From assembly GCA_016858145.1 (NCBI GenBank), contig JAEHOE010000098.1, forward strand, positions 248,001 to 312,000: a stretch of 64,000 nt of DNA, written 5' to 3'. Below the pieces are notes generated by a model. It searched no databases, had not been told where the DNA came from, and saw only the letters and a list, made by a program, of their open reading frames with translations. Source of the DNA: Edaphochlamys debaryana. Its lineage: Eukaryota; Chlorophyta; Chlorophyceae; Chlamydomonadales. Both the position numbers and the translations under genes were made by a program. Positions 1 through 11,564 of this stretch are shown in pieces (position 1 is the first letter of the stretch; each line of letters begins with the position of its first letter).

Positions 1-189
1 AGCTCGAGGAGCTGGCTGCGATAGCTGCATGGTGCGGATGTCGCTGAAGTGCACCGAAGTCGCCTTGTCCACAAGACGGAGCGTGCAGACAACGATGAGG
101 AAGCTGGCCACGCGAGCTACTATCGCCGGGAGCCATACGTGTGTGTTCGCCCCAGCATCTCCTGTCTGGTGCAGCTGATGGCGCTTCAT
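1..189 (-). CDS. F-box-like/ankyrin family protein, 5' end only (runs off left edge)
   Basis: The 63 codons from the ATG at 189 to the window edge are open. They encode a short polar leader, then a VWLPAIVARVASFL block, a CTLRLVDKATS block and MQLSQPAPRA. This is the same F-box-like N-terminus as in the complete copies further right. Compared with those, two or three residues are missing after ASFL (usually LPxNxVACTL), a small in-frame deletion in the F-box helix region. The rest of the gene lies left of the window, so whether it is intact cannot be judged. Upstream (to the right) is about 1.5 kb without a recognisable gene. Function by family: substrate adaptor of a ubiquitin ligase, inferred only. 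Confidence 0.75.
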   Translation of the reverse strand, partial: MKRHQLHQTGDAGANTHVWLPAIVARVASFLIVVCTLRLVDKATSVHFSDIRTMQLSQPAPRA

Positions 190-1701
190 CGAGGCCGCAT
201 ATGTTGAAGCGTTGCCGCTACAACTATAGGCCAGTCGTCAGCACAACTTTCTGCGGACTGAACAAAACACCCGACCCGAGTTGGTGGCCAACGAATTGGG
301 ATAGGAGCTAGAGGCGCCCGGTGCAGTGCAGTTCTACCTAAAATGACACGGGGGCGAATGCTATGCGGGGCGGGCCAATGGGAGCGTTGGTCTCTCCCAT
401 GGTCGGTCGTTGGGCCGCCCCTGGGCCCAGCCTGGGCCCTCTGCCGCCTCTGCGTGCCTGGGCCTTTGACCCTCTTTGACCGAGCCTCGCCGCGCTGGGC
501 CCAGCAGGAAGGCCCTCGTTCGTACCAGGTACACGTCAACGGGAAGCCAAGGGCTGTACAGTACGCAGGACGCAGGAGCGTTGGAGTAGGAGCGCAGGTG
601 GAGGGTGACTGCCGTAGCGAGGGGGCGCGTACCGGCAAGCGCAATCATGCGCGGCTGGCAGGCGGTCGGGAGTCGGCACTGCTGTCTTGGCTTGGGTGGT
701 GTGCAGCTAGTCGCTAGCCTTAGGGCTGATCGGCTGAATGATGTGCTGGCGCGAGACCTCTTCGTCCTCTTGGGCACCGGAGGCCCACCCCGACCTGGGC
801 GGGGGCTGACAGGGCCCTGGAGGACAATCACTCCAAGCCGCACAAATCCACACATGTTCGAACTGAGGCTTGGTTACGAGCATACCGCGTGCGGCAGCAC
901 AGCATAAGCAAAGCCACTCTTCGTCCGTCCAACCTTGCAGCCCTGCTGGTACCCCCTCTTCTACTCGTCTGCCCACCCCTTGGCTTCAGGAGGCCACCCC
1001 TTCATCCTCCTGATCCTCGCCCTTCACCTTGCTTCACCCTTCACCCTCCCGATCCCGCCTTAGGGTTTCCCAGACTTTGGTCTTGAGGGGCCTGCATGCA
1101 GGCTGCAGACCCCAACCAGGGCACCTTGCACCATAACCCCACAGGGGGCCTGCAAGTCCCAACACCAGCTCACTCACACTCACACCAAAGCGCCAGCTCA
1201 ACCGCAGCCGCTCAAAGAACTTGCCAATCCAAAGGCCTCGCAGGAAGTGCCAAGCCTGCCGCACCGCGACGGACCGTTGCATCGCAAGCAAACCAAACCC
1301 ATGGCCATGCCACCCCTGCGCCGCCCTTCGCATGTCCATCCTTCCAGCCCCTTCACCCGATCCTTACGTACCCCTGCTTGTCGCGCTCGCCGGAAGACAA
1401 GCAGGGCACCCCCACGGGGGCGGAAAAGGGGGGCTGAGCCCCCCACCGACACGGGGTAATCCTGGAGGGCTGAGCCCCCACCCATCTGCTACGCGACCCA
1501 TTCCCCGCGGTAACTGTGGGCGCACTATACTCCAACCTAGCTAAACTGGCCGCCCGTGGGCTCGGCACAGTGGATACAGCCACCGGAACGCTCGTCCTCC
1601 GAAGGCCGGAAGCCCAGAAGCTCATTGTCCAGCGCCCTAGCCCTAACTTTTACCTCGTCCACCTCCGCTGTTTGCCCCCCGGGAACCGCGAATCCTTGCG
1701 C
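190..1701. other. Intergenic, no gene recognised
   Basis: This 1.5-kb stretch lies between the edge-truncated copy and the 3' end of the next family member. The open frames here are short, overlap on both strands and match no family I know. A C-rich tract at about 950-1070 repeats a CCACCCCTTCATCCTCCTGATCC-like theme. The near-palindromic CCCCCACGGGGG with the tandem phrase GGGGCTGAGCCCCC (about 1408-1480) could form hairpins. No promoter is assigned. Confidence 0.5.
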
Positions 1702-3648
1702 TCACACGTCCCCGAGCTGCGCAGCGCCAGCCTCCTGCGCCTCCCCCTCCTCCTCCTTTCCGTCTTCCCCCTCCTGCTCCCCCTCCTCCGCCTCCAGCTC
1801 CTCCTCCTGCTCGCTCTCCTTCCGGCCCTCCTCCTCTCCTTCCTGCTCCTCAATCCAAGCCAGCACCTCCACTGCAAAGGGGTGGGCGGCTGGGTCGTAC
1901 AGCCCCTCCACCCTCTCCTCCGCCGCCTCCTTCGCCGCCGCCCAGTCCACGGGGCAGCCCTCCGCCACCAGCGAGCGGAGGGTGGGCAGGTCAGCTCCAT
2001 CGCCGTCCACTCCACCGCGCACGGCTAATGCAAAAACGTCGTTCACCTGAGGAGACTCGGCCCAGCTCAGCCCCAGCCGCCGCAGCGCCCGCAGCGTTTG
2101 GATGTCGTTGTTCCCCGCAGCCTCAACGTAGGGCTGGCCGTGAGCCTGCGAATGATTAAACGGAATGGGGCACAGAAGGCAACGGGGCAGGGTGGAAGTT
2201 CAGCCGGTGGGGAACTAGCAGGCAGGTGGGAAGCCAGCTTCTCAGGCCAGTAAGCATTCGCCTGGCTTGCAGCCCAAGGCAGTGCAGCTCCCGAGGTACA
2301 TCGCCTTGGCGACTTGCTTGATTGCCCGACCCCTCCCCCCTGCCCCTCACCAACATCCCTGCCAGCAGCCCTGCCCGCTCACCGGCTTGGGGCAGCCCCT
2401 CTGGTCCAGCCACTCGAGCGCCGCCTCGCAGCCGGAACCGGCCACGTGCACCCAGCTGGACATGTCAGGGGCCGCCCCGTACGGCGCGCCGTGCTCGGAT
2501 ACGAAGGCCATCGCCTCCAAACACCCCGCCCGAGCGGCGATCTCGAATGCGCTCACACCCAGGTTCAGTACCCCCGCCCCCTCCGTCTCCACCAGCCAGC
2601 GCAGGATAGGCAGGCCCTGCGACCCCACCATTAGAGCGGTGCCGACCACCACGTCGTTGCTGTCTTCGTCCCTGGCGCCGGCATCTAACATCCACTTGAC
2701 TCCTTCCAGGCTGCCTGACGCTATCGCGCCTCTCAAGCTCCAGTCATCGGGTTTGTATCCCCGCCGCCGCATCCACTCGAGGCGCTGCAGGGCCGTCGCG
2801 GGCGCGAGGTGCAGGGCGCTGGAAGCGGAGGAGGGACCAAACGCGAAGCCCCGGGCGAGCAGGAACTCCGCCTTGGCCTCCCAGTCGGTCGTGGGGCTGC
2901 CGACGGCTGCGGACAGCGTGCGTTCCGTAAAGAACTGTGGTATCTCTGCAGGCGCCTCCGCCCGCAGCTGCTCGCCCCACTGCGCCCACAGGCCCTTGAG
3001 CAGATCGATGCTGCAGCCCTCCGCCGCGCCCAACAGCAGCTCAAGCCGATCAGAGACATCGGGCTCCTCCACCTCCGGCCTCAGCAGTTCCGCCAGCTCC
3101 GTGTGGCCGCCGCTGTAAGCCGCGGCCACGGCCCCCCAGTGGCGCTCCGCACCCTGAGCCAGGCACCACTCGCATACGGCGCGGTGGTCCCCCTTGGCGG
3201 CGGCGTAGAGCGCCATCCTCAATGCGACAGCCAAGGGTTGCTGGAGCAGCCTTGCTAGGTGCTGGCAGCTCTCGAGGGCGCCTGAGCCCGCGGCCGCCCC
3301 GAGCGCCTCCTCAACTGGAGGATTGCACCCGGAGACATGGATGGCGATCTCCAGGTTGGCCACATCGCCGCTGGCCGCGACCAGGCACACAATCTCCATC
3401 CGCTGCTTCAGCGTGAGGCTCCTGCAGGCCGCAGGGGCCAGCCAGTGCTCCGCGAAGGAAGCGCGAGGAGCTGGCTGCGACAGCTGCACAGTGTTGACCT
3501 CGCTGAACTGCTCCGAAGTCGCCTTGTCCACAAGACGGAGCGTGCAAGCCACGAGGTTGACAGGCAGGAAGCTGGCCACGCGAGCTACTATGGCCGGGAG
3601 CCATACATCTTTGTTCGCCTCAATGTTAGCTACAGCTTGGCGCTTCAT
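1702..3648 (-). CDS. F-box-like/ankyrin-repeat protein, intact array copy (2 exons, 569 aa)
   Basis: Exons are 3648-2383 and 2145-1702, both phase 0, with a 237-bp GTGAGC...GCAG intron. The ATG at 3648 gives a short leader before the conserved VWLPAI. Residues ~17-60 are F-box-like: LPAIVARVASFLP, then VACTLRLVDKAT. Residues ~80-420 are degenerate ankyrin-type helix pairs (for example LVAASGDVANLEIAI, GHTELAELL, GSLEGVKWMLDAG, SGCEAALEWLDQRG). Exon 2 begins AHGQPYVEAAGNND and carries LVAEGCPVDWAAAKEAAEER, then a strongly acidic Glu-rich tail of about 50 residues. No stop or frameshift was seen, so this is one of two clean copies of the array type. F-box/ankyrin proteins usually recruit substrates to SCF ubiquitin ligases, but no target can be read from sequence. 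The acidic tail is unusual in length. Confidence 0.85.
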
Positions 3649-4630
3649 TGAGGTTGCCTTTGAGTCAAGCGATCCCGACGAGGCTGAAGACCATCAGCCC
3701 GGCTTTAGCAAGCTCTGAGCTTTCCAGGTTACCTCGATCGTGCGAGTGGTAAAGAAGGGGACAAGGAACTGCATATTGCAGAATGCAAGTATGAGAACAT
3801 GAGCTGACGAAGGTGGGGCTAGAGGGGAGCTTTCGCCGGCCGGGGGCTAGGGGGCTCTGGGGTTTCACGGCAGGGGTTGTGTCCGTAAGGAGCTCGGCCC
3901 ATCCAGTCGCTTGCTCTCTCAGGTCTCAGCCCGTGCTTCAGGGAGCGTGTCTAGCCGCTCTAGCGGGCGGGCGATCACCACGCCAGACCTGCTCTTGCTT
4001 GCAAATATCCTGCGCGCGACAGCACCGGCCTGGAGGCGGGAGACTGACATGGGACTCTCCAACGTCTGGGTCTGGATCCTCTGGAACCATTCATGACGCC
4101 CACTCCGCAGTCCTCCAGCCCACCCCCCTGGCCCCGCCCTCAGTAGTCACCTCACTCCACCTAGTGACTAAGCACACAGGGCTTGCATGAGTAAGCACGG
4201 GGGTGGCATCGCAGGCCATCCCTGGCCATCCCACACCCACCATCGGTTCACTCATGCACCGGTATGGACGAACCCCAGATACGGCCAGAACTTTGCCCGA
4301 TGCACGGAAGACGCACTACGCACGAGAGGTAGCGCTGCTGCCCCAGTTCGCCCATAATCTAACCGCAAGCGGCATGGCAGTAACCGTCCGCAACAGCAAC
4401 CCAGCGAGCCACTCCCGCCCCTGCCGCCTTGCGTGTCTGCCGCTGGCCCTGTCCGCCCGCAGCAACCCTAAGCGCGCACGCCCCTAAACTTACAGCCCAG
4501 CCCAACGCAGCGACAGAGTTCCTCACTACAGCCAACCCTTCAGTCCTCAAGCCCTCCTTCCATTCCCTCCCCTCGCTCCCGCACCCTCTCCCCGCTGGCT
4601 CCTTGAGCCTTGCGTGCCCGCGGCCTATGG
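3649..4630. other. Intergenic, 5' flank of the intact copy
   Basis: About 1 kb separates the 1.7-3.6 kb gene from the 3' end of the next copy. No coding frame matches a known family. On the minus strand TGTAA occurs at 4494-4490, about 137 bases past the stop of the 4.6-6.6 kb copy. TGTAA is the usual green-algal poly(A) signal, so this is a plausible 3' end signal. Confidence 0.45.
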
Positions 4631-6563
4631 CTAAGTCGCAGCCCTATCCTCGTCCTCCTGGTCCTCTTTCGCCTGCTTTTCCTCCGCCTCCGCGTCTTCC
4701 TGTGCCTCCCCCTCCTGCTCGTCTCCCTGCGCCTCCTGCTCCCATATCCAAGCCAGCACCTCAGCCGCTCTGGGCCACCCCGCTTGCTCCCTCTCCTCCG
4801 CCGCCTCCCTCGCCGCCGCCCAGTCCACGGGGCAGCCCTCCGCCACCAGCCAGCGGAGGGTGGGCAGGTCAGCTCCTTTTCCCACCGCGGTTACGAATGC
4901 CCCGGCTGCGCCAGAGGACTCGCCCCACGGCAGCCCCAGCCGCCGCAGCACGCACAGCGTCCGCATGTCGTTGTTCCCCGCAGCCCATGCGTAGGGCTGG
5001 CCATCGTCCTGCAGAGGGTCATGGCCGGTGCGGCGGGGGAGGTCGTTTAGGGTTTGGAGCAGTAACGACCCGCACTGCGCCCACAGCAGTGTCGCCCACA
5101 GCACCCGAGCTACACAGCTGCGCCTCGGCGCCTTGCGTGATTCTACAGAGCGGAGCCCCAGCCCCCCGCCTCTCCCAGCACCCCCACCCCTCTCGGCACC
5201 CACCGGGTCTGGGCAGCCCCTCTGGTCCAGCCACTCGAGCGCCGCCTCGCAGCCTGACTGCGCGGCGAACTGCCAGCTATGTTTGCTGAAGGTCACGTCG
5301 TACGCCGCACCGTGCTGCAGTAAGAAGTCCATCGTCTCCACACAGCCCCCCTCCGCGGCGGTCCCGAAACTCCAGCTGCTGAAGAAGTTAAGGCCCTCCG
5401 CCCTAGGGTTCAACAGCCCGGCTCCGTACGTCTCCACCAGCCAGCGGAGGGCGGGCAGGCCCCGGGAGCCGGCCGCGAGAGCGCTCTTCACTACCCGTGC
5501 TGGGCCAATGAGGTTCCGTGTCACGAGCAGCTGCACCACCTCTAGAGGGGCAACGGCACACAGCTCGCCCGCGTGAGGCATGCATCTGCAGGAGGCGCCG
5601 GCATCCCGCATCCACCTGACCCCCTCTAGGCTGCCCGCCTCAATCGCCTGTGACAGGCTCTGCTCCCCGGGAGCCCAGCCCCGCCCCCGCATCCACTCGA
5701 GGCGCTGCAGGGCCGTGGCGGGCGGCAGGCGCAGTATTGGACGTCTTGTGCGCAGTATTCGAGGTCAAAGCTCAGGCCCCTCGCGAGCAGGAACTCCGCC
5801 TTGGCCTGCCAGTCGGGCGTGGGGCTGCCGACGGCGGCGGAGAGCGCCTCACCCTCCAGCACCTCCCCCTGCAACAGCTCCACTCCGCCCAGGTGCACCG
5901 GAGCATCTCAAAGCTGCACCCCTCCGCCACGCCCGAAAGCACTCTGGTCTTTTCGTAAGTGTCGGGCTCTTCGGCATCCAGCTTTAGCAGCTCCGCCAGC
6001 TCTGTGTGGCCGCCGCTGTAAGCGGAGGCCACGGCATACCAGATCTGCTCGGCCCCCTGGGCCCTGCACCACTCGCACACGGCGCGGTGGCCCCCTTTGG
6101 CGGCGGCGTGCATGGGCCTATCCCAACCGTCAGCCGACAGCTGAAGCTTCCCGGCGAGGTGCTGGCAGCACTCGAGGGAGCCTGCGCCCGCCGCGGCCTC
6201 AAGCGCTTCCGCGGTCGGCGGGCAGCCGGCCGCCTGGAGGGCGACCTCTAGGTTGGCCACATCGCCGCTGGCCGCGACCAGGCACACCAGCTGCTGACGC
6301 TGCTTCAGGGTAAAATCCCTGCAGGCTCCAGGAGCAAGCCAGTGCGCCGCAAAGGCAGCGCGAGGTGCTGGCTGCGACAGCTGCACCGTGCGCATGTCGC
6401 TGAACTGCTGCGAGGTCGCCTTATCCACGAGCCGGAGCGTGCATGCCACGGAGTTGGGAGGCAGAAAGCCGGCTATGCGAGCTGCTATGGCCGGGAGCCA
6501 CACATGTTTGTTCGCCTCGACATTCGACACCGCTCTGACGTGTAGCGACTGATGGGACTTCAT
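4631..6563 (-). pseudogene. F-box-like/ankyrin copy with two frameshifts
   Basis: The ATG at 6563 (MKSHQSL...) leads into VWLPAIAARIAGFLPPNSVACTL and continues well to about 5882 (CTWAEW). There one base appears missing relative to WAxWGEQL in relatives, and the reading moves to another frame (LLQGEVLEGEALSAAVGSP). A second shift near 5737, just before RLPPATALQRLEW, restores the frame of the final part. Exon 1 then ends at 5204 after ...QRGCPDP. Exon 2 is 5008-4631 (DDGQPYAWAAGNND ... LVAEGCPVDWAAAREAAEE, then an acidic EDAEAEEKQ tail). The 195-bp intron happens to be open in frame, but the GTGGGT donor and TGCAG acceptor match its sisters. Two indels point to a pseudogene, though assembly errors in GC-rich DNA are possible. 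A 10-bp direct repeat flanks the second lesion. Confidence 0.75.
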
Positions 6564-7980
6564 CGACTCTCCATATAGACAGTATGGACAAGCGGTATCG
6601 TCAGAGCGCCGGCTCGGCTCAGCTGTCCGGTTCAGGAAGTCCGCGGAGCTATGGGGCAAACTACTGTGCGCCTGGCACAAAGAATGCGCATGTGTGGTGC
6701 ACAGGTGTGCGCCATTGTGTATTCTGCCTTCCGGCCTTCCCACGGGTGGAAGCCTTCATACCCCAGCCCCGTCGCCCTGGCCCCCGTGCCCGCTCCATGC
6801 CCACCCAGCAACCCTAAGGCGCAGCCTGATCATCGCACATCACATCGTGCTATGGCGATTGGCAGGTCTGGCCCGCCTGAGCGTTGAGCTCAGACTTGAT
6901 ACACCCCTTGCCAACATGGACGCGTCCATCTTGACCTGGCCCCCGCCCTCGCGGTTCCCTCGTCCGCCCCGCCTCCCTGTACCCGAGCCATGCTGGTGAC
7001 GTCATTAACAGACATTTGGAGACAGATATGCATACCCGCCCCGCCAACCCTTCTCCGGAACCCGCCAACCTGGCAAGGTGGAGTTGTGGAGCCCTCACGT
7101 TCACTTTGGGGTGAGCATTGCGAGGGGTGACGATGGACTACCGATGCAGTATAGTCGTTGTGCGGTCGTGGATGTGGCTGGGACGGAGCGGAGGAATGGA
7201 GGCAAGCCTTGAATGCCCATCCCACATCCAACCACAGGGCCGGGCCGCAAACTCGCGCCAACTCGCCAAGACAGACGCCACGGCGCTGCTTACCAACACC
7301 ACGACCTATTGTGGATACGTGCTCAGGGCCGCATCCTCACCACCCAGCACCCACATGACTTAGCCGGCCCAACCCACAAGCCGTGGGGGTGTAGGTCCCC
7401 CCTTCCACTGCTTGCTTTCTCATGCACTAATGGGCGGGACCTCGCCCCGCCTGTCACCCTTACCGACACGCACCGCAGTGCGGCCGCCGGCCCACCCACA
7501 CATCATGTGTGACACATACACCCCTGCATCGCGAGCGCCTCTAGCCACTCCAACAGCCTGCTCGGCTGCAGCCAGCTCTGGAAACCCTTAAGCCCCCACG
7601 CCCTCCGCAGCTGTAGCACGGGAAGCCTGCCGTACACGCAATCTGTGCCCAACTCCGCATAGCTAGCGCAGAACCCCCCAGCCAAGTCCAGGCGCCTCCA
7701 GGTTTCTTCCTTAGCCCCTCCCACGCCACGAAGGCCAATACAAATGGGACCTGTGAACCTGGCGCGGGCGGGCTTCATCCTCAGGCCGGCTCATGTGCAG
7801 GCGTTTCTCGTAGCCTCCGGCCTCAGACTTGGGGACAGGTCCGGACGAAGTGCATGCCCCGCCTAGGCGCTCGGAGGCCAAGCGACCCCCCCTCCTCCTG
7901 TGCATTCGAGCGAGCCCTAATGGCCTCACCACTCCTGCCCCGTACCCCTTGCCCCGACCGGCCCCAGGGGCACTGCGCTC
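6564..7980. other. Intergenic, no gene recognised
   Basis: This 1.4-kb spacer lies upstream of the 4.6-6.6 kb copy. The longest frame, about 91 codons on the minus strand at 7503-7778, has one family-like phrase (LLEWLEALAMQG). It has no start context, splice signal or convincing alignment, so it is not called. Nothing else is visible. Confidence 0.4.
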
Positions 7981-10139
7981 TCACGGCCGAGGCTGCACAG
8001 CGGCGGCAGCCTCCTCCTCAATCCACTGAACAATTGCGTCCACCGAAGGGTCGCCGGAAGGTGTGTAAGCCAACCTCCGTCGCTCCTCCGCCACCTCCCT
8101 CGCCGCCACCCGGTCCACGGGGCAGCCCTCCACCACCAGCCAGCGGAGGGCGGACACGTCAGCCCTGTTGCCGTACGATCCACTGCGTACGGCAGATGCG
8201 AATGCGTCGTACTCTGCAGTAGACCGTACCCACCGCAGCCCCAGCCGCCGCAGCACCCGCAGCGTTCGAATGTCGTCCGCATGTCGCTGTTGTGGGCTGC
8301 CTCCTCATAGCACTCGTCGTTGTCCTGCGGATGTTGCCATCAGGCGGGCCGAGGGAGGGGGGGGGCGCATGTCATCCGGAGGCCCATGTGCTGAGTGCCT
8401 CAGTACCACAGGCGCCTGAGCGCTGGGGTCAAGAGATCAAGTGCAATGCTACAATGCAATAATGCAATTATGGTGCTACATCGATCTGCCTTGGCGCCTT
8501 TGCTACGCAAATAGCAGTGGCGTCCAAACCTCATTGCGGCCCCTGGCACGTGGCACCCCTTCCCTCGCCCCGAAGCCCCGCACCCGCCGGGAGTTGGCAC
8601 TTGGCAGCCCCTCTCAGGCAGGAACTGGTAGCGCGTGCGTTGCTTGCAGCCCACTACAGTGTCGCCTGCAGCGCCGCGGCTCTACCACTCGAACTTTGGC
8701 GCCCCGCTCGCGCCACTCAGCCGGGTCCCCGCCCACCATCCCGCCCTGCTCCCCTTCAACCCACGCACCGGCTTGGGGCAGCCCCTCTGGTCCAGCCACT
8801 CGAGCGCCGCCTCACAGCCCGACTCGGCCGCAGCGCTCCAGCTCGACCCACTGAAGTCCACACCGTACGGGTTGCCGTACTGTGGTACGAGTTGATTCGC
8901 CTCCACGCAGCCCCTCCTCGCGGCCATGTCAGCGCTCCACGCGGAGTCCTTGACGCCCTCCGCGCCAGGCCCCAGCACCCCTGCTCCGTACGTCTCCACC
9001 AGCCGGCGGAGGACGAGCAGGCCCTGGGAGCCGGCCCAAAGAGCTCTTTTCACACCCTGGGCCGGCGTGACGAGCTCCCGGGTGACGAGCAGCTGGGCCC
9101 GCTCCAGCCGAGAGCTCCCGACCAGAGCGCGTGCGTTCCCCTGTGGCAGCACAATTATCCCGGTATCTGGCAGCCACCTGACTGTCTCCAGACTGCCCTC
9201 ACGCACCACATCGCTCTAGCTCTGCACCGCAGGAGCCCAGCCCCGCAGCCGCATCCACTCGCGGCGCTGCAGGGCCGTGGCGGGCGGGAGGTGCAGGGTG
9301 TCCTCGGCGGTAAAGGCGGAGTGGGGATCAAAGGTGATGCCCTGGGCGAGCAGGAACTCCACCTTGGCCTCCCAGTCGGGCGTGGGGCTGACGACGGCGG
9401 CGGAGAGCACCATACTGAACCGGTATGTAGGCCCACTCGCCAGCAGCTGCTCGCCCCACTCCGCCCACAGGCCCTTGAGCACATCGAGGCTGCAGCCCTC
9501 CGCCGCGCCCGCCAGCACTCTGGCCTGGTCGTTGATGCAACAGGACTCCTCCGCCTCCGGCCTCAGCAGCTCCGCCAGCTCCGTGTGGCCGCCGCTGTAA
9601 GCTGCGGTCACGGCCCACCAGCTCCGCTTGGCGCCCCGAGTGAGGCGCCACTTGCACACGGCGCGGTGGCCCCCCTTAGCGGCGACGCATAGGATGCGCA
9701 ACCTGGAGGCTTTGCACATCTGTAGCCGCGCGGTAAGGTATTTGCAGCACTTGAGGGCGCCCGCGGCGGTGGCGGCCTCGAGGGCTGCCTCGGTTGGCAC
9801 GCAGTCGGCGGCCTGGAGTGCGATCTTCAGGTTTGCCACATTGCCGCTGGCCGCGACCAGGCACACGAGCTGCTGCCGCTGATCCAGCGTGAGGCTCTTG
9901 CAGGCCGCAGGAGCCTTCCAGTGCTCCGCGAAGGCCCCGCGAGGAGCTGACTGCGACAGCCGCACGCTGACATCGCTGAACAACTCCGAAGTCGCCTTGT
10001 CCACGAAGCGGAGCTTGAATGTGACGAACTGAGGAGGCAGGAAGCTGGCCACGCGAGCTACTATGGCCGGGAGCCACACTGACGATGCGGCATGCTCAGC
10101 TTCAGCAGCTTCCGCGCAAGGTATCGGTTTGACCTCCAT
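7981..10139 (-). pseudogene. F-box-like/ankyrin copy with in-frame stop and 11-bp duplication
   Basis: The likely start is the ATG at 10139 (MEVKPIPC...), followed by SVWLPAIVARVASFLPP and the usual repeats. The frame meets TAG at 9218-9216 in the linker WAPAVQ-S-stop, and the homologous sequence continues in the same frame (VVREGSLETVRWL ... ALEWLDQRGCPKP) to the donor at 8769/8768. After a 444-bp intron, exon 2 (8324-7981) starts DNDECYEEAAHNSD. It is then thrown out of frame by an imperfect 11-bp tandem duplication at 8264-8285, and the rest reads LRRLGLRW ... VVEGCPVDRVAAREVAEER in another frame. Two independent lesions make a pseudogene likely. A truncated N-terminal product of about 307 residues could still be made. 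Confidence 0.8.
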
Positions 10140-11029
10140 GACCAACGACCTGTGAGACAAATAGTTGTTTAGCGACTTCAGGCGGCCCAGCGTTTGGCAA
10201 GCGCACAAGCGCCAAGTAGCTCGAGAAGCTTTGCGCCGACAGCCTGGCGAGTCAAAGGTGAAGGCTGACGATGCTGAGTCTGGGTCTATTGTGAAGGCAG
10301 AAGACGTGGTGATGGGCCCGCACTAGGCCCTGGGCCCATCGGCCGATGCGGGCCCGTGTAACCCCCCGCACAGCGTGTCCGAACGCGTTGCGTGGTGCGG
10401 CCCTTAGGATCCCCCGTGCGGCTGCTTGCTCCTGCCTGTCGCTCGGCCTCTCCCTCTTTCTGTTGCGTTGCGCACAGCCTAGTTGCGTTCAGCTGCATCC
10501 CCCTTCGTCGTCGTCCGGACTACGCTGCACGGCCCCTGCGAGCACAGAACCCCCCGCATAGGGGGCAGGCCCTCTCTTCTCTCGCAAACAGCATCCGTTC
10601 AACATTCCGTGCCCATCTCCATACATCTCCAGGCAACTCAAGGCAGGCTACTCTGACTCTGTGCAGTGCAGAGGTCAGCCTCCGGATCCGGCGCCCTGCA
10701 CAGGCTGATATACGGTCATTCATGGTCTCCATCCGCACGCCACGCCAGCGCCACGCAGCCCTCAGCCGGGAGAGTCGAAGCCAGCGCAGGCCCACTTCCT
10801 CCGACGCTGCCTCATTTGCCAACACGTTGTGATGGGCCCGCAGTACTAGGCCCTTGGCCCAACGGCGGGATCTCAGGTTGAGCCCGCGTCAAGACGGCAT
10901 CCATTACACCGTGCCCACAACATGCCCCGGGGTCTCATCCCAGCCTCCGCGGACCTCTTGCTTGCGTTGCCGTGGGCAGGGCAGCGCAGCGGCCTTCGCA
11001 CCCTCATTCCACGCCGGAGGCTGCACCGC
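10140..11029. other. Intergenic with dispersed repeat copy
   Basis: This is the 5' flank of the 8.0-10.1 kb copy. Its main feature is one copy of a dispersed element (10436-10562, entered separately). The remainder shows no gene. Two phrases resembling TGATGGGCCCGCA(G/C)TA at about 10311 and 10830 bracket roughly 500 bp and form a short direct repeat. Confidence 0.45.
10436..10562. repeat. Dispersed intergenic repeat, copy 1
   Basis: This ~125-bp segment is closely matched at 23616-23742, with shorter versions at 19910-19978 and 14023-14050. Shared hallmarks are GTTGCGTTGCGCACAG, AGCTGCATCCCCC, a CGTCGTCCGGACTA block and the core GCACGGCCCCTGCGAGCA. It sits upstream of family copies. It is not coding in any consistent frame. 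It could be a fragment of a mobile element or a conserved flank carried along by gene duplication. Confidence 0.7.
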
Positions 11030-11265
11030 CACGGGGCACCCCCGCTTCCACCAGCGCTCCTCCGCCGCCTTCCTCGCCTCCGCCCAGTCCACGGGGGCAG
11101 CCCTCCGCCAGCAGCCAGCGCAGCCGCCCAGGTGATCTCTCCACTCCACGGCTTCGGCAGTAATGCCGCCAGGCCCAAAGGACGTGCCCCACGACCGTCA
11201 CGCCCAGTCACATCAGCACTGCGAGAGTCCGGGCATCCTTGTGCCCCGCAGCCCTGGCGTAGGGC
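11030..11265 (-). pseudogene. Relic of last exon of an F-box/ankyrin copy
   Basis: On the minus strand an acceptor-like GTGCACAG at about 11274 is followed by GDG-stop-PYARAAGHKDARTLAVL and then by scrambled sequence. A recognisable LAEGCP...VDWAEARKAAEERW block follows further on, in a different frame. This matches only the last exon of the array genes; no first exon accompanies it. It is a stop- and frameshift-bearing leftover of a lost tandem copy. Confidence 0.65.
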
Positions 11266-11564
11266 TAACCGTCGCCCTGTGCACGGGCATAGGGCAGGCA
11301 GCGGAGGCGGTGCAAGGTCAGCCGCCGGATGACGTCAGCGGATGGGGGCGTTGCGGCTCAAGCCAAGCCCCAGTGCGCCTAGCGTGAGCCACTCAAGCCG
11401 GCCAAGCACAGACACCCTTCGCCCAACCATCCCGTCCGGGCTCAGGCAGCCAGCTAAATTACCTCCTTGCTCCCCAGCAACACACGCACAGGCCCACAGG
11501 GCATCTCCCAGCCCTACTGCCCCTCACCCCCTTCAACGTATCGCCCCCACGGGCCTTCCAAGCC

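Noticed and set aside
5009..5203. Reading the 195-bp intron of the 4.6-6.6 kb copy as coding, since it is open in frame
   Set aside because: All sister copies have an intron at exactly this point and the sequence inside is not conserved.
7503..7778. 91-codon minus-strand frame with LLEWLEALAMQG
   Set aside because: Only a fleeting likeness to the family; no splice context and no alignment beyond a few residues.
9160..9260. An extra intron removing the in-frame stop at 9218-9216
   Set aside because: No GT...AG pair of plausible length surrounds it, and intact relatives read straight through this linker as coding.
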